64,000 nt of DNA from Streptomyces collinus (GTDB lineage Bacteria > Actinomycetota > Actinomycetes > Streptomycetales > Streptomycetaceae): positions 2,170,001 through 2,234,000 of the forward strand of contig NZ_CP133771.1 of assembly GCF_031348265.1 (NCBI RefSeq), written 5' to 3'. The stretch's first letter is position 1; every line of letters starts with the position of its first letter. A program made the translations under genes and the position numbers. The notes beneath the pieces were generated by a model, which saw only the letters and a program-made list of their open reading frames with translations, did no database searches and was not told the DNA's origin. Below are positions 16,479 through 24,038 of this stretch, piece by piece.

Positions 16479-17930
16479 TCAGACCTCCGCGGTGGCGCGC
16501 TCGGGACGGCACAGGGCCGCGTACAGGCCGGCGGCGAGCGCCGTGCCGATGAACCAGGAGTACGGGGCCACGTCGCTGAAGGTCTTCACCAGCGCGAGCA
16601 CCGCCGCGACACCCGCCGCCGGCAGGAACGCCCACAGCGCCTTGGGGTTGAAGCCCCTGCGGTAGTGGTAGCGGGCCCCGGGAGAGGCGTCGAACAGCTC
16701 GTCCACGTTCACCCGGCCGCGCTTGACCCAGTAGTAGTCGACCATGATCACGCCGAACAGCGGGCCGAGGAAGGCACCGAGGCCGCCGAGGAAGTAGTTC
16801 ACGACGGTCGGGTTGGAGAAGAGGTTCCAGGGGGTGACGAGCAGGGCCGCGACCGTGCTGATCATGCCGCCGATCTTGAAGGTGATCTTCTGCGGCCACA
16901 CATTGGCCAGGTCGTAGGCCGGTGAGACGAAGTTGGCGACGATGTTGACGCCCATGGTGGCGATGGCGAAGGTCAGCGCGCCCAGCACCAGTACCCAGGT
17001 GTTGCCGATCTCGGCGACCAGGTAGGCGGGGTCGGTGATCTCCTTGCCGAAGACCTCGAAGGCGCCCGCGGTGACGATGACCGACACGATCACGAAGGCC
17101 GTGGAGTTGACCGGCAGGCCCCAGAAGTTGCCGCGCTTGACGGACTTGTAGTCGGGGGCGAAGCGGGAGAAGTCGCAGAAGTTGAGCATCAGGGTGCCGT
17201 AGGTGGCGAGGACCAGGCCGATCGCGCCGAACCACTGGCGCCACTGCTCGCCGACGGAGACCGGGTGCGGGGTGGAGGTGAGCGAGATCGTCCAGTCGGC
17301 CTTGTAGAGGACCCACACGGCCAGCGCGATCATCACGAACCAGATCGCCGGGCCGCAGAAGTCCTGGAACTTGCGGACCGACTCCATGCCCCGGCTGATG
17401 ATCGCCGCCTGCACCAGCCACAGTGCGATGAAGGAGACCCAGCCGAGCGCGTCCAGGCCGAGGAAGGAGTTGTGCGTCCACGACTCCAGGCCCGGCCAGG
17501 CCGCCAGCAGCATCACGTTGACGGCGACCGAGGCGAGGTAGGTCTGGATGCCGTACCACATGATGGCGATCACGGCCCTGATCAGCGCTGGGATGTTGGC
17601 GCCCCAGATGCCGAAGGCGATCCGGCTGACCACCGGGAAGGGCACGCCGTGGCGCTGGCCGATCTTCCCCATCCAGTTCATGCCGATGTAGATGATCACG
17701 AACCCGACGAGCAGGGACGTGAAGATCTGCCAGACGTTCATGCCGAGGAAGAGCAGTCCGGCGGCGAAGGTGTAGTTGCCGAGGTTGTGGACGTCGGACA
17801 TCCACATGGCGAAGAGGTCGAAGACCTTCCAGTTGCGCTTCTTGGCGGGCGCGAGGTCTTCGTTGGTGAGCCGGGGATCGGGGACGAACGCTGGGGTGCC
17901 GGTGTCTGCGGCACGGTCGGCGAGTGACAC
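16479..17930 (-). CDS. NCS1 nucleobase/hydantoin/allantoin:cation symporter
   Basis: A 483-residue membrane transporter of the NCS1 family with about 12 helices. Typical segments are NWKVFDLFAMWMSDVHNLGNYTF (written in part) near residues 32-55, GANIPALIRAVIAIMWYG, NFCDFSRFAPD and MVDYYWVKRG. NCS1 proteins import allantoin, hydantoins, uracil, cytosine or related rings. GTG 17930 has GGAGG 6-7 nt upstream, excluding the longer frame to 17990. It is first in a two-gene operon with the racemase-superfamily gene and is divergent from a GntR regulator across a perfect palindrome. Hydantoin or allantoin uptake is the favoured role, but no hydantoinase or allantoinase gene is nearby. Confidence 0.92.
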   Translation of the reverse strand: MSLADRAADTGTPAFVPDPRLTNEDLAPAKKRNWKVFDLFAMWMSDVHNLGNYTFAAGLLFLGMNVWQIFTSLLVGFVIIYIGMNWMGKIGQRHGVPFPVVSRIAFGIWGANIPALIRAVIAIMWYGIQTYLASVAVNVMLLAAWPGLESWTHNSFLGLDALGWVSFIALWLVQAAIISRGMESVRKFQDFCGPAIWFVMIALAVWVLYKADWTISLTSTPHPVSVGEQWRQWFGAIGLVLATYGTLMLNFCDFSRFAPDYKSVKRGNFWGLPVNSTAFVIVSVIVTAGAFEVFGKEITDPAYLVAEIGNTWVLVLGALTFAIATMGVNIVANFVSPAYDLANVWPQKITFKIGGMISTVAALLVTPWNLFSNPTVVNYFLGGLGAFLGPLFGVIMVDYYWVKRGRVNVDELFDASPGARYHYRRGFNPKALWAFLPAAGVAAVLALVKTFSDVAPYSWFIGTALAAGLYAALCRPERATAEV

Positions 17931-17999
17931 GGGGCCTCCATGAGCAAGGGGACGACGGAGGACTGCTCCGCAGGACGGTGGGGGGGGCACCCTGCGAGT

Positions 18000-18015
18000 G
18001 TTTGGTATACCAAAC
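18000..18015. promoter_or_regulatory. Perfect 16-bp palindrome, candidate GntR operator
   Basis: GTTTGGTATACCAAAC is its own reverse complement. It lies 70 bp upstream of the NCS1 start and 93 bp upstream of the GntR start, in the only low-GC patch of the region. The TTGGTATACCAA type of site is characteristic of FCD-subfamily GntR regulators. It is most likely bound by the adjacent regulator to control both directions. Confidence 0.75.
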
Positions 18016-18107
18016 TGCGGTCATGGTCTCCCCGTCAACCGTTCTGACCGATGTCGCTCTTGTTAACGCCGCGTAAAAGACACCTCGCGTCGACGAAGAT
18101 GGGCTGC

Positions 18108-18761
18108 ATGACGAAGATCGAACCCCTCGGAGCGGTACGCGAACGCGTCACGGCCGATCTGCGCCAGGAGATCATCGCGGGCAGCCTCCGTCCCGGGGAC
18201 CGCCTGGTCGAACGCGAGCTGGCGGAACGTTTCGGTGTCTCGCGCGTGCCCGTCCGGGAGGCGATCCGGGCCCTCGTGGCCGAGGGCTTCGTCCATTTCG
18301 AGACACCCCGCCGCACGGTAGTACGCCGTCTCACCCCGACCGACGTCAAGGAACTGTTCGAACTGCGAGAAGCCCTGGAGGTCTACGCCGCCGGACTCGC
18401 CGCCTCCCGGGCGACGCCGGAGGACCTGGCGGAGGTCCAGGAACTGGTCGACCGCGCGGCCACCGCGACCGAGGCCGGGGACGCCGAGGTGATCACCGAC
18501 GTCAACAGCCGTCTGCACGACCGCATCATGGCGATGGCGGGCAACAGCCTGCTGACCGAGGCCCTGGAACCGGTCGCCGGCCGCCTGCGCTGGATGACCC
18601 GGCGCAACGAGGAGTGGCCGCAGCTCCTCGTGGAGCACCGCGAGCTGTACGAGGCCATCGCCTCGGGCGACCCGGAACGGGCCCGCGCGCACGCGCTGAC
18701 GCACGTGCGGACCAACTACCGCTCCACGGTCCGGCACCTGTTCGGCGAGGAGGCTCCCTAG
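18108..18761 (+). CDS. GntR-family regulator, FCD subfamily
   Basis: A 217-residue regulator. The winged helix spans about residues 8-72 (RLVERELAERFGVSRVPVREAI). A FadR-type all-helical FCD effector domain follows at about 80-205, with the metal-binding pattern of Asp in DVNSRLHDR and histidines in VEHRELYEAI. FCD regulators usually sense small carboxylic acids or amino-acid-like ligands with a bound metal. It is divergent from the NCS1/racemase operon, so it is probably the local repressor acting at the palindrome at 18000. ATG 18108 was chosen; ATG 18099 is equally possible, since neither has a strong ribosome site. Confidence 0.9.
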   Translation: MTKIEPLGAVRERVTADLRQEIIAGSLRPGDRLVERELAERFGVSRVPVREAIRALVAEGFVHFETPRRTVVRRLTPTDVKELFELREALEVYAAGLAASRATPEDLAEVQELVDRAATATEAGDAEVITDVNSRLHDRIMAMAGNSLLTEALEPVAGRLRWMTRRNEEWPQLLVEHRELYEAIASGDPERARAHALTHVRTNYRSTVRHLFGEEAP

Positions 18762-19462
18762 GGAGTGCCGGTGGGCAGGCCCGCCGCCCGCCCGGCCGTG
18801 CTCAGGACCTCGCGCAGCATCGTGGGGGTGAGCCGGCCGGTGAAGGTGTTGCGCTGGCTGACGTGGAAGCAGCCGAAGAGTTCCAGGCCGTCCAGGGGGT
18901 ACCGGGCGCCGTGGGTGAAGGCGGGGCGCGGCCGGGGCACGGACCAGCCGGCCGCGGCGAACGCCGGCAGCGCCGCCTGCCATCCGAAGGCACCGAGCAC
19001 GACCACGGCCCGCAGCGTCGGGCGCAGCAGCCGCAGTTCCTGCACGAGCCAGGGGCGGCAGGTGTCCCGCTCCTCGGGGGTGGGCTTGTTGGCGGGCGGG
19101 GCGCAGTGCACGGGCGAGGTGACGCGCACGCCGTACAGTTCCAGGCCGTCGTGGGCGTGCTCGGCGGTCGGCCGGGAGGCGAGGCCCACGTCGTGCAGCG
19201 CCTTGTAGAGGACGTCTCCGGAGCGGTCGCCGGTGAACATCCGGCCGGTGCGGTTGCCGCCGTGGGCGGCGGGGGCGAGCCCCACGATCAGCAGCCGGGC
19301 GTCCGCGGGCCCGAAGCCGGGCACCGGACGGCCCCAGTACGTCCAGTCGGCGTAGGCGGCTCGCTTGACACGGGCCGCCTCCTCGCGCCAGGAGACCAGT
19401 CGCGGGCAGGCCCGGCAGTCGGCGATGCGCCGGTCGAGGAGGGTGAGTCCGCTGGCGTCCAT
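18758..19462 (-). CDS. Type 5 (UdgB-like) uracil-DNA glycosylase
   Basis: A 234-residue iron-sulfur DNA repair enzyme. The four cluster cysteines are visible at Cys16, Cys19 (CRACPRL), Cys120 and Cys135. The family-5 active-site motif GLAPAAHGGNRTGR is at 61-74, and the C-terminal HVSQRNTFTGRL block matches the DNA-intercalation region of UdgB. It removes uracil and other deaminated bases from DNA, which is relevant in a high-GC genome. Unlike UDG families 1 and 4, UdgB lacks the polar Asp/Asn activator after the GLAP motif, and this copy fits that. ATG 19462 follows GGAG closely; the preceding GTG (19465) is also possible. The gene overlaps the GntR gene by 4 bp, tail to tail. Confidence 0.9.
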   Translation of the reverse strand: MDASGLTLLDRRIADCRACPRLVSWREEAARVKRAAYADWTYWGRPVPGFGPADARLLIVGLAPAAHGGNRTGRMFTGDRSGDVLYKALHDVGLASRPTAEHAHDGLELYGVRVTSPVHCAPPANKPTPEERDTCRPWLVQELRLLRPTLRAVVVLGAFGWQAALPAFAAAGWSVPRPRPAFTHGARYPLDGLELFGCFHVSQRNTFTGRLTPTMLREVLSTAGRAAGLPTGTP

Positions 19463-19547
19463 CACTCCACCGTAGGCGCAGGCGGGGTCGTAGTCGTCAC
19501 GAGGGCGAGGTCCACGCGGACCGGTACCGACCCGCCCTCCGCGGGGC

Positions 19548-20885
19548 TCAGACTGCGGAGACCTGCACGGCCCGCTCGTCGCTCCGGCGCAGCCAGAGCA
19601 GGGCCCCGGCCAGCAGCGCGGCGCCCGTCAGGAGCCAGGGCAGGGGGCCCGGCCGCAGCACGCCGACGGCCAGGCCGGTGAGCGCGCCGACCAGTTGCTG
19701 GGCGAGGGACTGGACGGACAGGGCGGTGGCACGGCCCGCACCGTCGACCCGGCGGTGCAGCAGGTCGTTCTCGTTCGGGGCCGCCGCGCCGAGTCCGAGG
19801 TACACCAGTCCGAAGCCGGCCGCCGCGAGGGCCGTGGCTGCCGGGTGGACGGAGGAGGCGGTGACCCCGAGCAGCAGCAGGCCGCCCGCCCCGGCCGCGA
19901 GGCTGACCAGCACGGCACGTTCGCCACTGCCCGCAAGCCGGGCGGTGAGCGGCGCGAGGTGGCTGCCGAGGCCGGAGCAGAGGAAGCCCGCGCAGGACAG
20001 GGCGGCGTAGACCATCGCTCCGGAGCCGTTCGAGCCGGTCAGCGCCGTCGTGCGGCCCGGTACGAGCAGTTCGACGGCGGCCAGGGCGCTTCCGGCGGCC
20101 GCGGCACCGAGCAGGATCCGGCGGACCAGCGCGTCCCGTCCGCCCAGCCGGAGCCCGTCGACCACCGTGACCGGGACGCCGCGCAGCACCGAACGCAGGG
20201 TGGCCGGCGGCCTCGGGGGTTCCCGCAGGGCGGTGAGCACATACGCGACGAACACGACCCTCAGTCCGGCCCCCAGCAGCAGGGGAACGGACAGGGGCAG
20301 CACCGACCCGGACGTCGCCTCGCTCAGCCGGGCGCCGAGGTCGGGCCCCAGACCGAGCAGCCAGGGCAGGGCGCCGCCGAGCAGGATGCCGGCCGCGAGT
20401 GCGACGGAGGTCGCGGAGCCGCCCCGGGCCAGGCCCGTGCGCAGCTCGGCGTCCGGGCCGGAGCAGGCCTGGACGGTGTCGACGTACCAGGCCTCGGCGG
20501 TTCCGCTGGCCAGGGCCCGGGCCACGCCCATGAGCACCATGCCGGCGGTGAGCAGCCAGGCGGAAGTGCCGAGGCCTGTCAGCGCGAAGGCGACGACGCC
20601 GAGTCCTCCGGCCACGGCCAGGACCGGCCGGCGCCCGAGGACGTCCGAGAGGCCTCCCGTGGGCAGCTCCAGTGCGGCGACGGTCAGCGAGTGCGCGGCG
20701 AAGAGCCCCGCGACCGCGGCGAGGGACATGCCGCGCTCGGTGAACAGCAGGACCATCGTGGCCATGCCCAGTCCTGTCGGCAGCCAGAGGAGCGCGCAGA
20801 CGGCGACGTACCGACGACGAGCGGCCCGCTCCCCGGGCGGGTCGGTCATGAGCGGCATCAAGGGCGGCGTCACGGGCGGCGTCAC
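19548..20885 (-). CDS. MFS transporter (drug-efflux-like)
   Basis: A 445-residue major facilitator with 12 predicted helices. The conserved loop between helices 2 and 3 reads GGLSDVLGRRPVLAVAGG (about residues 77-94). Segments such as ALLWLPTGLGMATMVLLF and GLLLLGVTASS are hydrophobic. Its start codon GTG (20885) overlaps the stop of the upstream ArsR-type regulator gene, so the two are translationally coupled and probably co-induced. Export of a toxic compound recognised by that regulator is the simplest model; the substrate is unknown. Confidence 0.88.
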   Translation of the reverse strand: MTPPVTPPLMPLMTDPPGERAARRRYVAVCALLWLPTGLGMATMVLLFTERGMSLAAVAGLFAAHSLTVAALELPTGGLSDVLGRRPVLAVAGGLGVVAFALTGLGTSAWLLTAGMVLMGVARALASGTAEAWYVDTVQACSGPDAELRTGLARGGSATSVALAAGILLGGALPWLLGLGPDLGARLSEATSGSVLPLSVPLLLGAGLRVVFVAYVLTALREPPRPPATLRSVLRGVPVTVVDGLRLGGRDALVRRILLGAAAAGSALAAVELLVPGRTTALTGSNGSGAMVYAALSCAGFLCSGLGSHLAPLTARLAGSGERAVLVSLAAGAGGLLLLGVTASSVHPAATALAAAGFGLVYLGLGAAAPNENDLLHRRVDGAGRATALSVQSLAQQLVGALTGLAVGVLRPGPLPWLLTGAALLAGALLWLRRSDERAVQVSAV

Positions 20886-21652
20886 GGGTTGAGATCTTCG
20901 GCGTCGTGGGCTGTGACGGCGCGGTCTTCCGGGTCACGGCCTGCGGTCTCGCGGTCCGCGGGGGCGGGGTCTGCGGGGTCGAGGTCCGCGGGGTGCCGGT
21001 CCTCGGCCTCGTGGTCTTCCGGCTCGCGGTCCGCGTGTTCGGGGGCGGCGTGTTCGGGGGCGGCGTGTTCGGGGGCGGCGAGCGGGAGTCCGGCTGCGAC
21101 GAACACGACGTGTTCGGCGCGCGGATCGTCCGCGTCCCGCGCGGTCAGCTCCTCCAGCTTCCCGGCGACGGTGTCGAAGAGCTCGGTGAGCGACGCGGCC
21201 GTCAGCCGGGGCATGAGGTCGGTGATCCCGGACGGCTCCACCCACTCCTGGCCGAGCCGCCCGGCGGCCAGGTCCGCCTCGTACCGGGCGAGGGACCTCT
21301 CCAGGTGCTCGATCTGCCGCCGACGCGCCAGGCCGACGAAGGCCCGGCCCGCCTCGGTGGCCTCCATCGACTCGTTGCTCCAGGACGTGAGGGTGTGCAG
21401 CGCCCGCCACCGCCGCTCCCGCCCGTCGCGGTGCTCGGCCTCGGCGATGAACGCGTACTTCGCCAGCACCCGCAGGTGGTAGCTGGTCGACGCCGACGAC
21501 TCCCCCGTCCGCGCGGCCAGCTCACTCGCCGTGGCGGGCCCGTGCTGCCGCAGCAGTCCGAGCAGCTGGATACGCAGAGGGTGGGTGAGCGCCTTGAGGG
21601 CGGCGGTGTCGCGCTCGGGATCGAGTACGCGCTTGTGCTCGTCGCTGTCCAT
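20882..21652 (-). CDS. ArsR/HTH_20-type winged-helix regulator with acidic repeat tail
   Basis: A 256-residue protein. The winged helix-turn-helix is at about residues 15-95 (LKALTHPLRIQLLGLLRQHG, ASTSYHLRVLAKYAFI). A helical middle follows, and the C-terminal tail from about residue 190 is built of Ala/Pro/Glu/Asp/His motifs (AAPEH three times, then EDREPED-like and PADLDPADPAPAD). The tail is low-complexity, absent from ordinary family members, and encoded partly by an exact 15-bp tandem repeat. ATG 21652 has a GGGAGG-like site overlapping CCTCCCGGC on the other strand. It regulates itself and the coupled MFS gene by inference. A perfect palindrome at 21691 is a likely operator. Confidence 0.87.
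   Translation of the reverse strand: MDSDEHKRVLDPERDTAALKALTHPLRIQLLGLLRQHGPATASELAARTGESSASTSYHLRVLAKYAFIAEAEHRDGRERRWRALHTLTSWSNESMEATEAGRAFVGLARRRQIEHLERSLARYEADLAAGRLGQEWVEPSGITDLMPRLTAASLTELFDTVAGKLEELTARDADDPRAEHVVFVAAGLPLAAPEHAAPEHAAPEHADREPEDHEAEDRHPADLDPADPAPADRETAGRDPEDRAVTAHDAEDLNP
21034..21078 (-). repeat. Three exact 15-bp tandem repeats inside the regulator gene
   Basis: The 15-mer CGTGTTCGGGGGCGG (plus strand) is repeated three times without mismatch at 21034-21048, 21049-21063 and 21064-21078. It encodes the repeated AAPEH in the regulator tail. Exact repetition in frame means copy number can change by slippage without a frameshift. Confidence 0.9.
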
Positions 21653-21690
21653 GCCGGGAGGTTAGGCGGACGAGCAACTTAGCAAAAGAG

Positions 21691-21702
21691 TTTTTGCAAA
21701 AA
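21691..21702. promoter_or_regulatory. AT-rich palindrome, candidate operator of the ArsR-type regulator
   Basis: TTTTTGCAAAAA is a perfect 12-bp palindrome inside the short AT-rich stretch 21678-21712 between the regulator (start 21652) and the S4 protein gene (21774). GCAAAA is present again at 21682. A-rich TTTGCAAA sites are typical for HTH_20/ArsR-like repressors. Autoregulation of the regulator-MFS operon is inferred. Confidence 0.6.
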
Positions 21703-21773
21703 TTGTTTGGCAGAGTCGGGTTCGGGGGCGAAATTTCGTCCGGTTGAGCGCCTCGGAGGGCTAAGGTCGAGGC

Positions 21774-22388
21774 ATGGCTTCTGAGGGTGCGCAGCACGAC
21801 AGGACGGACGGGACCGCAGACCCGGCGGCCGAGTCCCCCGAGCCGGCCGGCGGCTCAGCGGGCAGCGAGCCCCAGTCTCTTGACCCGAAGGTCGCCGCGG
21901 CGATCGCCGCTGCCGAGGCCGCGGGCCCGCAGGCCGGCACGACCGTCCGCGTCGACAGCTGGATCTGGTCCGTACGGCTCGTCAAGACCCGTTCCATGGG
22001 AGCCTCCGCCTGCCGGGGCGGCCACGTGCGCGTCAACGGCGAGCGCGTGAAGCCCGCACACGGCGTCCGCGTCGGTGACGAAGTGCGTCTGCGGCACGAG
22101 GGCCGCGAGCGGGTCGTCATCGTCACGCGGCTGATCCGCAAGCGGGTCGGGGCGCCCGTGGCCACCCAGTGCTACGTCGACAACTCCCCGCCGCCCCCGC
22201 CCCGCGAGGCCGTCGCCCCCGCCGGTATCCGCGACCGCGGCGCGGGCCGGCCGACGAAGCGCGACCGCCGCGACATGGAACGCCTCCGCGGCGTGACGGC
22301 CCCCGGCAGCGTGCCCGGTCTCGGCCCTGGTCCGGGCGGCGGCCCCGGCGCGGGCTTCGGCAGCGGCTCACGCGAACGGAGGCCGTGA
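21774..22388 (+). CDS. S4-domain RNA-binding protein (Hsp15-like)
   Basis: A 204-residue protein. The N-terminal 55 residues are acidic and Ala-rich without structure. An S4 RNA-binding domain follows at about 59-120: VRVDSWIWSVRLVKTRS, GHVRVNGERVKPAHGVRVGD and VVIVTRLIRKRVG. The C-terminal tail is basic and Gly/Pro-rich. Hsp15 (HslR) recycles stalled 50S subunits carrying nascent chains; most actinobacterial members have this S4 core with extended tails. TAAGGT ends 6 nt before ATG 21774, so the transcript may be leaderless. It is divergent from the ArsR-type regulator. Confidence 0.87.
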   Translation: MASEGAQHDRTDGTADPAAESPEPAGGSAGSEPQSLDPKVAAAIAAAEAAGPQAGTTVRVDSWIWSVRLVKTRSMGASACRGGHVRVNGERVKPAHGVRVGDEVRLRHEGRERVVIVTRLIRKRVGAPVATQCYVDNSPPPPPREAVAPAGIRDRGAGRPTKRDRRDMERLRGVTAPGSVPGLGPGPGGGPGAGFGSGSRERRP

Positions 22389-22401
22389 GCGGGCCGAGGA
22401 A

Positions 22402-22429
22402 CCGGCGCCACCCCACGGCGCGGCGCCGG
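22402..22429. terminator. Bidirectional GC hairpin
   Basis: CCGGCGCC (22402-22409) pairs perfectly with GGCGCCGG (22422-22429) across a 12-nt loop, between the convergent stops of the S4 gene (22388) and the DoxX gene (22491). There is no T-tract, as usual for Streptomyces terminators. Confidence 0.6.
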
Positions 22430-22490
22430 GTGACGGGTCTTCACCCCTCCCCGACACCACCGGAGCCGCGTGCGCCACGCCTCCATCCGG

Positions 22491-22958
22491 TCACGCCCGC
22501 CGCCGGCGCAGCAGCAGCCGAAGCAGATCCGCATTGTGCTCCCGTCGTGCCCACGCTATGAGGGTGAGCGGCACGATCAGGATCACCGGCGTCGCCGCAT
22601 ACTGCCCGTCGAAGACGGATATCTGCACGACGAACGCGCCCACCATCAACGCCCCCAGCGCCATCGCCGCCACCGACTGGAGCACCGGGATCAACAGGGC
22701 GATCGCCCCGGCCAGTTCGAGCGCGCCGATGGTGTACATCCCCGCGCTCCCCCAGCCGAGCCGCTCGAACGACTCGGCGGCCGACGCGTGCCCGATCAGC
22801 TTGGGCAGGGCACTGGCGATCGCGTAGAAGAGGGCGAGCGCAACCTGCAGTGCGCGCAGGGCGATCCGGGCACGCCGCCCCCGAGCGGTCGCGGACTCGG
22901 CGATGACGACGCCGGCCGGGGTGGAGTCGGCGGTGACGGCAGCGGTGGTCTCGGACAT
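22491..22958 (-). CDS. DoxX-family membrane protein
   Basis: A 155-residue protein with four predicted helices from about residue 35: IALRALQVALALFYAIAS, MYTIGALELAGAIALLIP, MALGALMVGAFVVQISV and ATPVILIVPLTLIAW. The conserved Lys in ALPKLIGH fits the DoxX-like group, associated with thiol homeostasis or respiratory-chain accessory roles. ATG 22958 has the strong ribosome site AGGAGGGCTTC, which excludes the longer frame from 22985. It appears to be transcribed alone. Confidence 0.88.
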   Translation of the reverse strand: MSETTAAVTADSTPAGVVIAESATARGRRARIALRALQVALALFYAIASALPKLIGHASAAESFERLGWGSAGMYTIGALELAGAIALLIPVLQSVAAMALGALMVGAFVVQISVFDGQYAATPVILIVPLTLIAWARREHNADLLRLLLRRRRA

Positions 22959-23031
22959 GAAGCCCTCCTGGGCGAAGCGGTGCATGTGGTGTCACGGTGC
23001 CGGAGAGACAGACCGGCCATCGCCCCGGAAC

Positions 23032-23223
23032 TCATCGCACCGGCGTGCCGGACACGTGCAGCCGGGCCGATGATCCGCCGATGCCGGTGCCCAACGGTGT
23101 CGCTCTGTCCACCAGTTCCCGCAGCTCCGCGTCGCCTAGGAGCGCCAGGGAGGTGGCGACCGTGTCGTAGTCGCTCAGCCGCCCCGGATCCCCTCCCCCG
23201 GGCAGCCCCTCACACACCACCAC
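23032..23223 (-). pseudogene. 5' remnant of an aminoglycoside-phosphotransferase-like kinase gene
   Basis: The 63-codon frame contains SDYDTVATSLALLGDAELREL and then TPLGTGIGGSSARLHVSGTPV, which I recognise as the N-terminal segment of Streptomyces APH-type protein-kinase-like enzymes. In intact members the next residues are FVKRVPLTD and another ~300 residues. Here the frame stops at once after GTPVR, just where the ATP-binding lysine would come, and no continuation is seen before the DoxX gene at 22958. It lies directly downstream of the methyltransferase gene. The remainder was probably lost by deletion. A functional 63-residue peptide is unlikely. Confidence 0.6.
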
Positions 23224-23226
23224 CGC

Positions 23227-23925
23227 CTAGCCCCCCAACTCCGCGGGCACCGCCGGCACCGCCCGCACCCACATCCGATCCTCTGTCAGAGTGCGGTCCA
23301 CCTTCAGGCCCGCCTCCTGGAGGGCCTCCTCGAACTGCTCCTCGGTCAGGGGCCGGGCCCGGAACGTCTGGGTCCAGACCGCGTCCGGGAACTCGTACTC
23401 CGCGCGCACCGAGTTGACCCCGTCGCCGACCGGCTCCGAGGATGCGATCCGCACGGTGAAACCGCTGGGGTCCCTGCGCTCGCGCGGCACGTTCTCGTGG
23501 TAGTCCTCGCCCTCCCGCTGGATCAGCACGCAGCCGCCCCGCGCGACATGGCGTGCGCAGGTGCGGAGCATGCCGCGCCGCACCTCGGCGTCTCCCGTGT
23601 GCACGAGGAACGACGAGAGCAGCACCAGGTCGAACGTCTCGCCCAGGTCCAGTTCCTCGATCGGGCTGCATATCGTGCGCGCACCGTGCACGTGCTCCAG
23701 CATCGGGGCGGACTCGTCCACCGCCGTGACCGTGAATCCGCGCTCCAGCAGGGCGTGGGTGATGCGTCCGACCCCGCTGCCGAGCTCCAGGATGCTCGCG
23801 CCCTCGGGGACGGCGGCGGCGATGACATCCGGTTCGTCCCCGACGGGCAACCGGGAGTAGAGCTCCACCGCGCAGCCGTCCGGGGTGATGGCCCCGGGTC
23901 CCGTCCCCTCGTACCCCTCACGCAT
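23227..23925 (-). CDS. Class I SAM-dependent methyltransferase
   Basis: A 232-residue methyltransferase: motif I ILELGSGVGRITHALLERG at about residue 45, motif II VTAVDESAPML, then FDLVLLSSFLVHTG and the post-motif HVARGGCVLIQRE. Small-molecule methylation is likely but the substrate is unknown. The start at 23925 is chosen because GGAG is 6 nt before that ATG; an in-frame ATG at 23937 adds MEMK and overlaps the ribosome site. It ends 4 bp before the kinase remnant starts, so the intact kinase gene may once have been the next gene of an operon. Confidence 0.88.
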   Translation of the reverse strand: MREGYEGTGPGAITPDGCAVELYSRLPVGDEPDVIAAAVPEGASILELGSGVGRITHALLERGFTVTAVDESAPMLEHVHGARTICSPIEELDLGETFDLVLLSSFLVHTGDAEVRRGMLRTCARHVARGGCVLIQREGEDYHENVPRERRDPSGFTVRIASSEPVGDGVNSVRAEYEFPDAVWTQTFRARPLTEEQFEEALQEAGLKVDRTLTEDRMWVRAVPAVPAELGG

Positions 23926-24038
23926 TTTCATCTCCATGCCCGTCCAACGGGCCGCATCCGCACGCCCGTTCCCGTGACGGCCGTCTTCACCCGACCGAGC
24001 GAAGGGAAGGGCGTGGGCGGGGAGTTGAGAGCTGACGG

